A stretch of 64,000 nt of DNA, from assembly GCF_019097595.1 (NCBI RefSeq), contig NC_080732.1, forward strand, positions 3,277,354 through 3,341,353, read 5' to 3'. Source of the stretch: Hemibagrus wyckioides (taxonomy: Eukaryota; Chordata; Actinopteri; Siluriformes; Bagridae). The translations under genes were made by a program, and so were the position numbers. Positions 23,393-36,399 of the stretch are shown here, one piece after another; positions within the stretch are counted from its first letter, which is position 1; the number at the start of each line of letters is the position of its first letter. A model generated the notes under the pieces. The model was not told the DNA's origin, ran no database searches, and saw only the letters and a list, made by a program, of their open reading frames with translations.

Positions 23393-25451
23393 GTCACAAC
23401 AACTTGTGTACCAGCATACTGAAAATCATTACGTGATCAATATCGGATCCACTTGCACCCACAGCGATGAAGAAAGAGGTCTGAAATGGTTGCTGGAAAA
23501 GATGAGAGTGATAACTTCTGCTGCAAGCACTTTGCTGGGCTGCTACAAAGTCATCGCTTTCATACGCGACCTCGTATGCTAACAATGACAGGAGAGGAGA
23601 GGAGAGCAGAGCAGAGCATCACAGACATCACGCACTAACGCAGCCATCTTTCGGTTCTTCAACTCTCTACGGATCCCCCGACGACACAGTCATCCAAGCC
23701 GAGCCAGACGGTCTCCCAAACTTTGCGTCGAGTACATCTCAGAGATCTCGGACTAATGAAATCATCCTCCGGCTCTCACAAGGGGCGTGCCGCCTCACGC
23801 TCGCGCTTGTCAAGCTCAAGGCGGAGCCTGAATCCCGACAAGGCAGCCTCCAGCGGCCGAGCCCGAGACCCCACGAGGCGGCCTCTCGAACTTTGTGACG
23901 AGGACATCGCGTAGATCTCGGATTCATGCCACTGTGTTGCGGCGCTTCAATTTGTCATGAGCTTTCTTGTGTATTTTGCTGATCTGAATAAATGACTGTT
24001 CTTGCGAAACCACTTGCCGTTTTTTTTTTTTTTTTACAGTCTGTATCTTTTCTAAACCACGTTGGTCTAAGAAGCAAAACTTCGTTTCATGAAATAAACA
24101 TTATATCCTTGGCGGGGGTTGTGATTAATGTATTTTGATATAACCTTTACATACCCCTTAGTATAGCAGATGGATGCGTACAGACGTTTTCGATTTAAAA
24201 AAAAAAAAATACAGATATATATTTTTCATGCTTAAGAAATCACGTTTTCTTTTATTTTTCGTTGATATTTACAGTTAGGAAGTAAAACACTAAGTGTAAT
24301 CTGGTTCGGGAACCTGCACTAGGAGTGTATTTAAAAAGGATGAGAAAAGTGTTTGAATCGATATAGGTGACTATACAGTATTGATCATAGGACTAAGTAA
24401 GAGCTGGATGAAATACTTTGAAGTATGATTGTAGTAAGCGGCATAGATGCAAAATGGATGTGACGGTTTTTTGAATAGTTGAAGTCACTGTAGTGGAATT
24501 TCTTCCAAAAAAAAAAAAAAACTATTGACTGTGTAAGCGCGCAGGATATCGGGCGTGCTGTAACGAGGTTCTGTAACAAAATCTTTTTTTCAAAAAGAAA
24601 AACAAGATAGACAGTACCTAGAAACAGACAGCTATGTGCATCAGGTTGAATTCTGTGGTAATATTAACATTATGTACAAACATTCTTGGCGACCTGCCGG
24701 GTGTCCGCGATAGCTCATCTGGCTAAGCCTCTGAAAGTTTTGCCACTGCAGACCCGGGATCGAATCCCCCTAACACCGACCTGGACACTGTTGGCCTCCA
24801 GAGTACGCGAAGATAAACAACAAAAACAAAACATGGCATCTATCCTGTAAACCATGCCCAGAACGAAAGCTACAACTCCTGATGAAGAAGCGTCTCTTCG
24901 TGTGCGTCCCCTTTCAACACAGGAACGGCCTCGTCTGACTTACAGCTGCTCTGTGCCTGCGCAGTGCCTCGCCCGACTAACGCGGGAGACGGACACACTC
25001 CACAATCTCGCCGGACTTCAGAGAGACCCAACAGCCACATGAATGTCTCTGGTCATGTAGCGAGTTTCCATCGGGCGCCGCGATTGGAGTGTGTGTCAGG
25101 GAATGTGAAATGTTGAAAATGTACGCGGACGAGTGCTGCCGCTACCGTCGGCGACAAGACGAATTCACAGTACTAACGAAAACCAGCTTTGTACGTGTTG
25201 AGGTGGTAACTAAGATTGTGCTCAACTGGTCCTCTCAACCAAAACTTTCGGATATAGCCTCGGAATTCTGTGTCTGCTCCGGATCTAACCCGAAGTTTCA
25301 ACTACTAACGCAACAGACGTTAACATCTGTATATGCGGCGGCAGAGACACAGGCTGATCTTCTGGACAGACCCTCTTCGAGTTAAATACTCTTCTCTGGA
25401 AATGGACACAACGATGAACATTACAAAGCCTTCGCAAATAGGCATGTACGC
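23393..25451 (+). repeat. Macrosatellite unit 6
   Basis: Shortest full unit (2059 bp), with a short poly-T and CACAGACATCACGC. The tRNA-like module at 24,701-24,780 starts GTGTCCGCG, a variant shared only with unit 7. Confidence 0.9.
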
Positions 25452-27528
25452 GTCACAACAACTTGTGTACCAGCATACTGAAAATCATTACGTGATCAAT
25501 ATCGGATCCACTTGCACCCACAGCGATGAAGAAAGAGGTCTGAAATGGTTGCTGGAAAAGATGAGAGTGATAACTTCTGCTGCAAGCACTTTGCTGGGCT
25601 GCTACAAAGTCATCGCTTTCATACGCGACCTCGTATGCTAACAATGACAGGAGAGGAGAGGAGAGGAGAGCAGAGCAGAGCAGAGCAGAGCATCACATCA
25701 CAGAGATCACGCACTAACGCAGCCATCTTTCGGTTCTTCAACTCTCTACGGATCCCCCGACGACACAGTCATCCAAGCCGAGCCAGACGGTCTCCCAAAC
25801 TTTGCGTCGAGTACATCTCAGAGATCTCGGACTAATGAAATCATCCTCCGGCTCTCACAAGGGGCGTGCCGCCTCACGCTCGCGCTTGTCAAGCTCAAGG
25901 CGGAGCCTGAATCCCGACAAGGCAGCCTCCAGCGGCCGAGCCCGAGACCCCACGAGGCGGCCTCTCGAACTTTGTGACGAGGACATCGCGTAGATCTCGG
26001 ATTCATGCCACTGTGTTGCGGCGCTTCAATTTGTCATGAGCTTTCTTGTGTATTTTGCTGATCTGAATAAATGACTGTTCTTGCGAAACCACTTGCCGTT
26101 TTTTTTTTTTTTTTACAGTCTGTATCTTTTCTAAACCACGTTGGTCTAAGAAGCAAAACTTCGTTTCATGAAATAAACATTATATCCTTGGCGGGGGTTG
26201 TGATTAATGTATTTTGATATAACCTTTACATACCCCTTAGTATAGCAGATGGATGCGTACAGACGTTTTCGATTTAAAAAAAAAAAATACAGATATATAT
26301 TTTTCATGCTTAAGAAATCACGTTTTCTTTTATTTTTCGTTGATATTTACAGTTAGGAAGTAAAACACTAAGTGTAATCTGGTTCGGGAACCTGCACTAG
26401 GAGTGTATTTAAAAAGGATGAGAAAAGTGTTTGAATCGATATAGGTGACTATACAGTATTGATCATAGGACTAAGTAAGAGCTGGATGAAATACTTTGAA
26501 GTATGATTGTAGTAAGCGGCATAGATGCAAAATGGATGTGACGGTTTTTTGAATAGTTGAAGTCACTGTAGTGGAATTTCTTCCAAAAAAAAAAAAAACT
26601 ATTGACTGTGTAAGCGCGCAGGATATCGGGCGTGCTGTAACGAGGTTCTGTAACAAAATCTTTTTTTCAAAAAGAAAAACAAGATAGACAGTACCTAGAA
26701 ACAGACAGCTATGTGCATCAGGTTGAATTCTGTGGTAATATTAACATTATGTACAAACATTCTTGGCGACCTGCCGGGTGTCCGCGATAGCTCATCTGGC
26801 TAAGCCTCTGAAAGTTTTGCCACTGCAGACCCGGGATCGAATCCCCCTAACACCGACCTGGACACTGTTGGCCTCCAGAGTACGCGAAGATAAACAACAA
26901 AAACAAAACATGGCATCTATCCTGTAAACCATGCCCAGAACGAAAGCTACAACTCCTGATGAAGAAGCGTCTCTTCGTGTGCGTCCCCTTTCAACACAGG
27001 AACGGCCTCGTCTGACTTACAGCTGCTCTGTGCCTGCGCAGTGCCTCGCCCGACTAACGCGGGAGACGGACACACTCCACAATCTCGCCGGACTTCAGAG
27101 AGACCCAACAGCCACATGAATGTCTCTGGTCATGTAGCGAGTTTCCATCGGGCGCCGCGATTGGAGTGTGTGTCAGGGAATGTGAAATGTTGAAAATGTA
27201 CGCGGACGAGTGCTGCCGCTACCGTCGGCGACAAGACGAATTCACAGTACTAACGAAAACCAGCTTTGTACGTGTTGAGGTGGTAACTAAGATTGTGCTC
27301 AACTGGTCCTCTCAACCAAAACTTTCGGATATAGCCTCGGAATTCTGTGTCTGCTCCGGATCTAACCCGAAGTTTCAACTACTAACGCAACAGACGTTAA
27401 CATCTGTATATGCGGCGGCAGAGACACAGGCTGATCTTCTGGACAGACCCTCTTCGAGTTAAATACTCTTCTCTGGAAATGGACACAACGATGAACATTA
27501 CAAAGCCTTCGCAAATAGGCATGTACGC
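25452..27528 (+). repeat. Macrosatellite unit 7
   Basis: Expanded GGAGA/GCAGA array, 2077 bp, nearly identical to units 8 and 9. tRNA-like module at 26,778-26,857 with the GTGTCCGCG start. Confidence 0.9.
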
Positions 27529-29605
27529 GTCACAACAACTTGTGTACCAGCATACTGAAAATCATTACGTGATCAATATCGGATCCACTTGCACCCACAG
27601 CGATGAAGAAAGAGGTCTGAAATGGTTGCTGGAAAAGATGAGAGTGATAACTTCTGCTGCAAGCACTTTGCTGGGCTGCTACAAAGTCATCGCTTTCATA
27701 CGCGACCTCGTATGCTAACAATGACAGGAGAGGAGAGGAGAGGAGAGCAGAGCAGAGCAGAGCAGAGCATCACATCACAGAGATCACGCACTAACGCAGC
27801 CATCTTTCGGTTCTTCAACTCTCTACGGATCCCCCGACGACACAGTCATCCAAGCCGAGCCAGACGGTCTCCCAAACTTTGCGTCGAGTACATCTCAGAG
27901 ATCTCGGACTAATGAAATCATCCTCCGGCTCTCACAAGGGGCGTGCCGCCTCACGCTCGCGCTTGTCAAGCTCAAGGCGGAGCCTGAATCCCGACAAGGC
28001 AGCCTCCAGCGGCCGAGCCCGAGACCCCACGAGGCGGCCTCTCGAACTTTGTGACGAGGACATCGCGTAGATCTCGGATTCATGCCACTGTGTTGCGGCG
28101 CTTCAATTTGTCATGAGCTTTCTTGTGTATTTTGCTGATCTGAATAAATGACTGTTCTTGCGAAACCACTTGCCGTTTTTTTTTTTTTTTACAGTCTGTA
28201 TCTTTTCTAAACCACGTTGGTCTAAGAAGCAAAACTTCGTTTCATGAAATAAACATTATATCCTTGGCGGGGGTTGTGATTAATGTATTTTGATATAACC
28301 TTTACATACCCCTTAGTATAGCAGATGGATGCGTACAGACGTTTTCGATTTAAAAAAAAAAAATACAGATATATATTTTTCATGCTTAAGAAATCACGTT
28401 TTCTTTTATTTTTCGTTGATATTTACAGTTAGGAAGTAAAACACTAAGTGTAATCTGGTTCGGGAACCTGCACTAGGAGTGTATTTAAAAAGGATGAGAA
28501 AAGTGTTTGAATCGATATAGGTGACTATACAGTATTGATCATAGGACTAAGTAAGAGCTGGATGAAATACTTTGAAGTATGATTGTAGTAAGCGGCATAG
28601 ATGCAAAATGGATGTGACGGTTTTTTGAATAGTTGAAGTCACTGTAGTGGAATTTCTTCCAAAAAAAAAAAAAAACTATTGACTGTGTAAGCGCGCAGGA
28701 TATCGGGCGTGCTGTAACGAGGTTCTGTAACAAAATCTTTTTTTCAAAAAGAAAAACAAGATAGACAGTACCTAGAAACAGACAGCTATGTGCATCAGGT
28801 TGAATTCTGTGGTAATATTAACATTATGTACAAACATTCTTGGCGACCTGCCGGGTCTCCGCGATAGCTCATCTGGCTAAGCCTCTGAAAGTTTTGCCAC
28901 TGCAGACCCGGGATCGAATCCCCCTAACACCGACCTGGACACTGTTGGCCTCCAGAGTACGCGAAGATAAACAACAAAAACAAAACATGGCATCTATCCT
29001 GTAAACCATGCCCAGAACGAAAGCTACAACTCCTGATGAAGAAGCGTCTCTTCGTGTGCGTCCCCTTTCAACACAGGAACGGCCTCGTCTGACTTACAGC
29101 TGCTCTGTGCCTGCGCAGTGCCTCGCCCGACTAACGCGGGAGACGGACACACTCCACAATCTCGCCGGACTTCAGAGAGACCCAACAGCCACATGAATGT
29201 CTCTGGTCATGTAGCGAGTTTCCATCGGGCGCCGCGATTGGAGTGTGTGTCAGGGAATGTGAAATGTTGAAAATGTACGCGGACGAGTGCTGCCGCTACC
29301 GTCGGCGACAAGACGAATTCACAGTACTAACGAAAACCAGCTTTGTACGTGTTGAGGTGGTAACTAAGATTGTGCTCAACTGGTCCTCTCAACCAAAACT
29401 TTCGGATATAGCCTCGGAATTCTGTGTCTGCTCCGGATCTAACCCGAAGTTTCAACTACTAACGCAACAGACGTTAACATCTGTATATGCGGCGGCAGAG
29501 ACACAGGCTGATCTTCTGGACAGACCCTCTTCGAGTTAAATACTCTTCTCTGGAAATGGACACAACGATGAACATTACAAAGCCTTCGCAAATAGGCATG
29601 TACGC
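27529..29605 (+). repeat. Macrosatellite unit 8
   Basis: 2077 bp, the same length as unit 7. tRNA-like module at 28,855-28,934 with the common GTCTCCGCG start. Confidence 0.9.
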
Positions 29606-31683
29606 GTCACAACAACTTGTGTACCAGCATACTGAAAATCATTACGTGATCAATATCGGATCCACTTGCACCCACAGCGATGAAGAAAGAGGTCTGAAAT
29701 GGTTGCTGGAAAAGATGAGAGTGATAACTTCTGCTGCAAGCACTTTGCTGGGCTGCTACAAAGTCATCGCTTTCATACGCGACCTCGTATGCTAACAATG
29801 ACAGGAGAGGAGAGGAGAGGAGAGCAGAGCAGAGCAGAGCAGAGCATCACATCACAGAGATCACGCACTAACGCAGCCATCTTTCGGTTCTTCAACTCTC
29901 TACGGATCCCCCGACGACACAGTCATCCAAGCCGAGCCAGACGGTCTCCCAAACTTTGCGTCGAGTACATCTCAGAGATCTCGGACTAATGAAATCATCC
30001 TCCGGCTCTCACAAGGGGCGTGCCGCCTCACGCTCGCGCTTGTCAAGCTCAAGGCGGAGCCTGAATCCCGACAAGGCAGCCTCCAGCGGCCGAGCCCGAG
30101 ACCCCACGAGGCGGCCTCTCGAACTTTGTGACGAGGACATCGCGTAGATCTCGGATTCATGCCACTGTGTTGCGGCGCTTCAATTTGTCATGAGCTTTCT
30201 TGTGTATTTTGCTGATCTGAATAAATGACTGTTCTTGCGAAACCACTTGCCGTTTTTTTTTTTTTTTTTACAGTCTGTATCTTTTCTAAACCACGTTGGT
30301 CTAAGAAGCAAAACTTCGTTTCATGAAATAAACATTATATCCTTGGCGGGGGTTGTGATTAATGTATTTTGATATAACCTTTACATACCCCTTAGTATAG
30401 CAGATGGATGCGTACAGACGTTTTCGATTTAAAAAAAAAAAATACAGATATATATTTTTCATGCTTAAGAAATCACGTTTTCTTTTATTTTTCGTTGATA
30501 TTTACAGTTAGGAAGTAAAACACTAAGTGTAATCTGGTTCGGGAACCTGCACTAGGAGTGTATTTAAAAAGGATGAGAAAAGTGTTTGAATCGATATAGG
30601 TGACTATACAGTATTGATCATAGGACTAAGTAAGAGCTGGATGAAATACTTTGAAGTATGATTGTAGTAAGCGGCATAGATGCAAAATGGATGTGACGGT
30701 TTTTTGAATAGTTGAAGTCACTGTAGTGGAATTTCTTCCAAAAAAAAACAAAACTATTGACTGTGTAAGCGCGCAGGATATCGGGCGTGCTGTAACGAGG
30801 TTCTGTAACAAAATCTTTTTTTCAAAAAGAAAAACAAGATAGACAGTACCTAGAAACAGACAGCTATGTGCATCAGGTTGAATTCTGTGGTAATATTAAC
30901 ATTATGTACAAACATTCTTGGCGACCTGCCCGGTCTCCGCGATAGCTCATCTGGCTAAGCCTCTGAAAGTTTTGCCACTGCAGACTCGGGATCGAATCCC
31001 CCTAACACCGACCTGGACACTGTTGGCCTCCAGAGTACGCGAAGATAAACAACAAAAACAAAACATGGCATCTATCCTGTAAACCATGCCCAGAACGAAA
31101 GCTACAACTCCTGATGAAGAAGCGTCTCTTCGTGTGCGTCCCCTTTCAACACAGGAACGGCCTCGTCTGACTTACAGCTGCTCTGTGCCTGCGCAGTGCC
31201 TCGCCCGACTAACGCGGGAGACGGACACACTCCACAATCTCGCCGGACTTCAGAGAGACCCAACAGCCACATGAATGTCTCAGGTCATGTAACGAGTTTC
31301 CATCGGGCGCCGCGATTGGAGTGTGTGTCAGGGAATGTGAAATGTTGAAAATGTACGTGGACGAGTGCTGCCGCTACCGTCGGCGACAAGACGAATTCAC
31401 AGTACTAACGAAAACCAGCTTTGTACGTGTTGAGGTGGTAACTAAGATTGTGCTCAACTGGTCCTCTCAACCAAAACTTTCGGATATAGCCTCGGTCTTC
31501 TGTGTCTGCTCCGGATCTAACCCGAAGTTTCAACTACTAACGCAACAGACGTTAACATCTGTATATGCGGCGGCAGAGACACAGGCTGATCTTCTGGACA
31601 GACCCTCTTCGAGTTAAATACTCTTCTCTGGAAATGGACACAACGATGAACATTACAAAGCCTTCGCAAATAGGCATGTACGC
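29606..31683 (+). repeat. Macrosatellite unit 9
   Basis: 2078 bp. The distal part departs from unit 8: GCCTGCCCGGTCTCC and CAGACTCGGG in the tRNA-like module (30,933-31,012), ATGTACGTGGACG, and the GCCTCGGTCTTCTG variant otherwise seen in units 2 and 4. Confidence 0.9.
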
Positions 31684-32859
31684 GTCACAACAACTTGTGT
31701 ACCAGCATACTGAAAATCATTACGTGATCAATATCGGATCCACTTGCACCCACAGCGATGAAGAAAGAGGTCTGAAATGGTTGCTGGAAAAGATGAGAGT
31801 GATAACTTCTGCTGCAAGCACTTTGCTGGGCTGCTACAAAGTCATCGCTTTCATACGCGACCTCGTATGCTAACAATGACAGGAGAGGAGAGGAGAGGAG
31901 AGCAGAGCATCACAGACATCACGCACTAACGCAGCCATCTTTCGGTTCTTCAACACTCTACGGATCCCCCGACGACACAGTCATCCAAGCCGAGCCAGAC
32001 GGTCTCCCAAACTTTGCGTCGAGTACATCTCAGAGATCTCGGACTAATGAAATCATCCTCCGGCTCTCACAAGGGGCGTGCCGCCTCACGCTCGCGCTTG
32101 TCAAGCTCAAGGCGGAGCCTGAATCCCGACAAGGCAGCCTCCAGCGGCCGAGCCCGAGACCCCACGAGGCGGCCTCTCGAACTTTGTGACGAGGACATCG
32201 CGTAGATCTCGGATTCATGCCACTGTGTTGCGGCGCTTCAATTTGTCATGAGCTTTCTTGTGTATTTTGCTGATCTGAATAAATGACTGTTCTTGCGAAA
32301 CCACTTGCCGTTTTTTCTTTGGTTTTTTGTTTTTTTTTTACAGTCTGTATCTTTTCTAAACCACGTTGGTCTAAGAAGCAAAATTTCGTTTCATGAAATA
32401 AACATTATATCCTTGGCGGGAGTTGTGATTAATGTATTTTGATATAACCTTTACATACCCCTTAGTATAGCAGATGGATGCGTACAGACTTTTTCTGTTT
32501 AAAAAATATATTATATATATTATATATATATATAATTTATATATTATATATATTATATATATATATAATTAATATAATATATATATATATAATTTTTTAC
32601 TTAAGAAATCACGTTTTCTTTCATTTTTCGTTGATATTTACAGTTAGGAAGTAAAACACTAAGTGTAATCTGGTTCGGGAACCTGCACTAGGAGTGTATT
32701 TAAAAAGGATAAGAAAAGTGTTTGAATCGATATAGGTGACTATGCATTATTTATCATAGGAGTAAGTAAGAGTTGGATGAAATACTTTGAAGTATGATTG
32801 TAGTAAGCGGCATAGATGCAAAATAGATGTGACTGTTTTTTGAATTCTTGAAGTGACCA
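31684..32859 (+). repeat. Macrosatellite unit 10, truncated
   Basis: Normal to about 32,490, then an AT-only palindromic expansion (32,503-32,592) sits where other units have a short A-tract and ATATATATTTTTC. The unit is cut at about 32,859 (TTGAAGTGACCAG) by the right minisatellite, before the tRNA-like module. It is more diverged than units 1-9. Confidence 0.9.
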
Positions 32860-33944
32860 GTTGCATGTTTCTCTGAGGGGTTGGATGTTTCAATACTGGG
32901 TTGGATGTTTCACTGTGGGGTTGGATGTTTCCATACTGGGTTGAATGTTTCACTACGGGGTTGGATGTTTCACTATGGGGTTGGATGTTTCAATACTGGG
33001 TTGGATGTTTGACTATGGGGTTGGATGTTTCACTGTCGGGGTGGATGTTTCAATACTGGGTTGTATGTGTCACTATGGGGTTGGACGTTTCCGTAATGTG
33101 TGGTTGGATGTTTCAATACTGGGTTGGATGTTTCACAGTTGGGTTGGATGTTTCCATACTGGGTTGGATGTCTCACTGTGGGGTTGGATGTTTCAATACT
33201 GGGTTGGATGTTTCATTGTGGGGTTGGATGTTTCACTGTGGTGTTGGATGTTTCATTACTGGGTTGGATGTTTCACTATGGGGTTGGATGTTTCATTAGT
33301 GGGGTGGATGTTTCACTATGGGTTTGGATGTTTCACTGTGGAGTTGGATGTTTCAGTACTGGGTTGGATGTTTCACTGTGGCGTTGGATGTTTCAATACT
33401 CGGTTGGATGTTTCACTGTGGAGTTGGATGTTTCACTGTGGGGTTGGATGTTTCATTACTGGGTTCGATGTTTCACTATGGGGTTGGATGTTTCACTGTG
33501 GGGTTGGATGTTTCACTACTGGGTTGGATGTTTAACTGTGGGGTTGGATGTTTCAATACTGGGTTGGATGTTTCACTATGGGGCTGGATGTTTCACTGTG
33601 GGGTTGGATGTTTCACTACTGGGTTGGATGTTTAACTGTAGGGTTGGATGTTTCAATACTGGGTTGGATGTTTCACTGTGGGGTTGGATGTTTCAATACT
33701 GGGTTTCTATGTTTCATTGTGGGGTTTGATGTTTCACTGTGGTGTTGTATCTTTCAATACTGGGTTGGATGTTTCACTGTGGGGTTGGATGTTTCAGTAC
33801 TGGGTTGGATGTTTCACTATGGGTTTGGATGTTTCACTGTGGGGTTGGATGTTTCACTATGCGGTTGGATGTTTCACTGTGGGGTTGAATGTTTCCATAT
33901 TGGGTTGGATGTTTCTGGGGTTGGATGTCTCAATACTGGGTTGG
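32860..33944 (+). repeat. 20-bp minisatellite, right block
   Basis: About 53 copies of the same monomer as the left block, in the same orientation, but with more point variants (for example CATTACTG, CAGTACTG, CCATACTG). It interrupts unit 10 at its left edge. Long ORFs in all frames here are artefacts of a stop-free 20-bp repeat. Confidence 0.97.
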
Positions 33945-33991
33945 CTTGAGAAACGTGGTTTATAAAGCTGTCAGCTACATTGGACCGAATA

Positions 33992-34027
<36 letters not shown>

Positions 34028-34155
34028 GAGAGAGAGAGAGAGAGAGAAATGGCTTCAGATTTGGAGTTGTAGACGGAGTCAAAGTCAAGGCCTTTCACTC
34101 ACTACGTTGTATTAAATTTTATTTTTATAGCCTAGTTCTGTCTGCTGCGTATCTA
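33945..34155 (+). repeat. Connector with (AC)n(AG)n microsatellite
   Basis: After the minisatellite, (AC)n at 33,991-34,022 and (AG)n at 34,023-34,047 lead into AAATGGCTTCAGATTTGGAG and the same connector as on the left side. A short unique piece (TTAAATTTTATTTTTATAGC) follows before unit sequence resumes at ATCTAACCCGAAGTTTC. Confidence 0.85.
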
Positions 34156-35123
34156 ACCCGAAGTTTCAACTACTAACGCTACAGACGCATCTGTATATGC
34201 GGCGGCAGAGACACAGGCTGATCTTCTGGACAGACCCTCTTCGAGTTAAATACTCTTCTTTGGAAATGGACACAACGTTGAACATTACAAAGCCTTCGCA
34301 AATAGGCATGTACGCGTCACAACAACTTGTGTACCAGCATACTGAAAATCATTACGTGATCAATATCGGATCCACTTGCACCCACAGCGATGAAGAAAGA
34401 GGTCTGAAATGGTTGCTGGAAAAGATGAGAGTGATAACTTCTGCTGCAAGCACTTTGCTGGGCTGCTACAAAGTCTTCGCTTTCATACGCGACCTCTTAT
34501 GCTAACAATGACAGGAGAGGAGAGGAGAGGAGAGGAGAGCAGAGCATCACAGAGATCATGCACTAACGCAACCATCTTTCGGTTCTTCAACTCTCGCTCG
34601 CGCTTTTCAAGCTCAAGGCGGAGCCTGAATCCCGACAAGGCAGCCTCCAGCGGCCGAGCCCGAGACCCCACGAGGCGGCCTCTCGAACTTTGTGACGAGG
34701 ACATCGCGTAGATCTCGGATTCATGCCACTGTGTTGCGGCTCTTTAATTCATTCTCAGCTTTCTTGTGTATTTTGCTGATCTGAATAAATGACTGTTCAT
34801 TCGAAACCACGTGCCGTTTTCTTTTTTTACAGTCTGTATCTTTTCTAAACCACGTTGGTCTAAGAAGCAAAACTTCAATTCATGAAATGAACATTATATC
34901 CATGGCGGGAGTTGTGGTTAATCTAGTTTGATATAACCTTTACATACCCCTTAGTATAGCAGACGGATGCTTTCAGACGTTTTCTATTAAAAATAGAGAA
35001 ATGTTTAAGAAATCACAGGGTTTTTTTCGTCCATATTTCTAGCTAGGATGTAAAGTGTAATCTGATCCGGGAACCTGCACTATAGGAGTAAAGTAGGATA
35101 AGAAAAGTGTTTGAATCGATATA
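34156..35123 (+). repeat. Partial macrosatellite unit 11, left part
   Basis: Starts inside the unit (the part equivalent to 14,927). It keeps the 102-codon ORF with a few substitutions, lacks about 90 bp between the two GAGGACATC motifs, and continues to GAATCGATATA, where a Tc1-like element is inserted. The rest of the unit is at 36,400-36,475. It is more diverged than units 1-9. Confidence 0.85.
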
Positions 35124-36399
35124 CAGGGGTTGGACAATGAAACTGAAACGCCTGGTTTTAGACCACAATAATTCATTAGTATGGTGTAGGGCCTCGTTTT
35201 GCGGCCAATACATCAAATGCATCAATTCGTCTTGGGAATGACAGATACAAGTTCTGCACAGTGGCCAGAGGGATTTTGAGCCATTCTTCTTGCAGAATAT
35301 TGGCCAGGTCACTACGTGATGCTGGTGGAGGAAAACGTTTCCTGACTCGCTCCTTCAAAACTCCCCAAAGTGGCTCAATAATATTTAGATCTGGTGACTG
35401 TGCAGGCCATAGGAGATGTTCAACTTCACTTTCATGTTCATCAAACCACTCTGTCACCAGTCTTGCTGTGTGTATTGGTGCATTATCATCCTGATACACT
35501 GCATCGCCTTTAGGATACAATGTTTGAACTATTGGGTGCACATGGTCCTCCAGAATGGTTCGGTAGCCCTTGGCAGTGACGCACCCATCTAGCACAAGTA
35601 TTGGACCTAGAGAATGCCATGATATTGCAGCCCAAACCATCACTGATCCACCTCCATGCTTCACTCTGGGCATGCAACAGTCTGGGTGGTACACTTCTTT
35701 GAGGCTTCTCCACACCGTAACTCTCCCGGATGTGGGAAAGACAGTGAAGCTGATCTCATCAGAGAACAATACATGTTTCACATTGTCCACAGCCCAAGAT
35801 TTTCGCTGCTGGCACCATTGAAACCGACGTTTGGCATTCGCATGAGTGACCAAAGGTTTGGCTATAGCAGCCCGGCCATGTACATTGACCCTGTGGAGCT
35901 CCCGACGGACAGTTTTGGTGGAAACAGGAGAGTTGAGGTGCACATTTAATTCTGCAGTGAGTTGGGCAGCTGTGGTTTTATGTTTTTTGGATACATTCTG
36001 GGTTAGCACCTAGACATCCCTTTCAGACAGCTTCCTCTTGCGTCCACAGTTACTCCCGTTGGATGTGGTTCGTCCTTCTTGGTGGTATGCTGACATTACC
36101 CTGGATACCGTGGCTCTTGATACATTACAAAGACTTGCTGTCTTAGTCACAGATGTGCCAGCGAGACGTGCACCAACAATTTGTCCTCTTTTGAACTCTG
36201 ATATGTCACCCATAATGTTGTGTGCATTGCAATATTTTAAGCAAAATTGTGCTATTACTCTGCTAATTAAACCTTCACACTCTGCTCTTACTGGTGGAAT
36301 GTGCAATCAATGAAAATTGGCCACCAGGCTGGTCAAATTTAGCCATGAAACCTCCAACACTAAATTGGCCAGTGTTTCAGTTTCATTGTCCAACCCCTG
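35124..36399 (-). mobile_element. Tc1-like DD36E transposon (Incomer-type)
   Basis: Terminal inverted repeats CAGGGGTTGGACAATGAAAC (35,124) and its inverse ending CATTGTCCAACCCCTG (36,399) are flanked by TA on both sides (35,122-35,123 and 36,400-36,401). The element is 1,276 bp with one transposase frame on the minus strand. It inserted at the TA of CGATATAGGTGAC, a sequence readable uninterrupted in every array unit. I counted 36 residues between the second D and the E, which fits the DD36E (Incomer) group of Tc1/mariner rather than classical DD34E Tc1. The family assignment is by this spacing. Confidence 0.9.
35176..36213 (-). pseudogene. DD36E Tc1-like transposase, one internal stop
   Basis: From ATG at 36,213 (MGDISEFKRGQIVGARLAG) the frame runs 345 codons to a stop at 35,176, broken only by a TAG at 36,010-36,012 between KRKLSERDV and VLTQNVSKK. 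Features in order are an N-terminal helix-turn-helix pair, catalytic D in VLFSDEISFTVF, GGGSVMVWAAIS, second D in VYQDDNAPIHTAR, and E in SPDLNIIEPLWG. All three catalytic residues are present and the rest of the frame is open, so this is a young copy inactivated by a single nonsense change. It acted in the nucleus, cutting and pasting its own element at TA. Confidence 0.88.

Larger units (their letters stand above)
13023..32859 (+). repeat. Macrosatellite: ten head-to-tail 2.07-kb units
   Basis: Ten copies start at 13023, 15092, 17168, 19247, 21322, 23393, 25452, 27529, 29606 and 31684 (spacings 2059-2079 bp). The tenth is cut off by the right minisatellite. In order each unit has a short ORF tail, a GGAGA/GCAGA mini-array, two or three diverged GAGGACATC-CAGAGATCTC motifs, AATAAATGACTG, a poly-T tract of variable length ending TACAG, AT-rich DNA, a tRNA-like module, and a GC-richer part with two overlapping ORFs (98 and 102 codons). 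Units are nearly identical, differing mainly in homopolymer lengths, the purine array and scattered substitutions, which points to recent amplification or homogenisation. I recognise no gene, 5S, histone or snRNA sequence in it. Confidence 0.97.

Noticed and set aside
13023..32859. Tandem array as 5S rDNA, histone or snRNA gene cluster
   Set aside because: A 2-kb tandem period with a Pol III-like module suggested it, but no 5S, histone or snRNA sequence is recognisable and the tRNA-like stems pair poorly.
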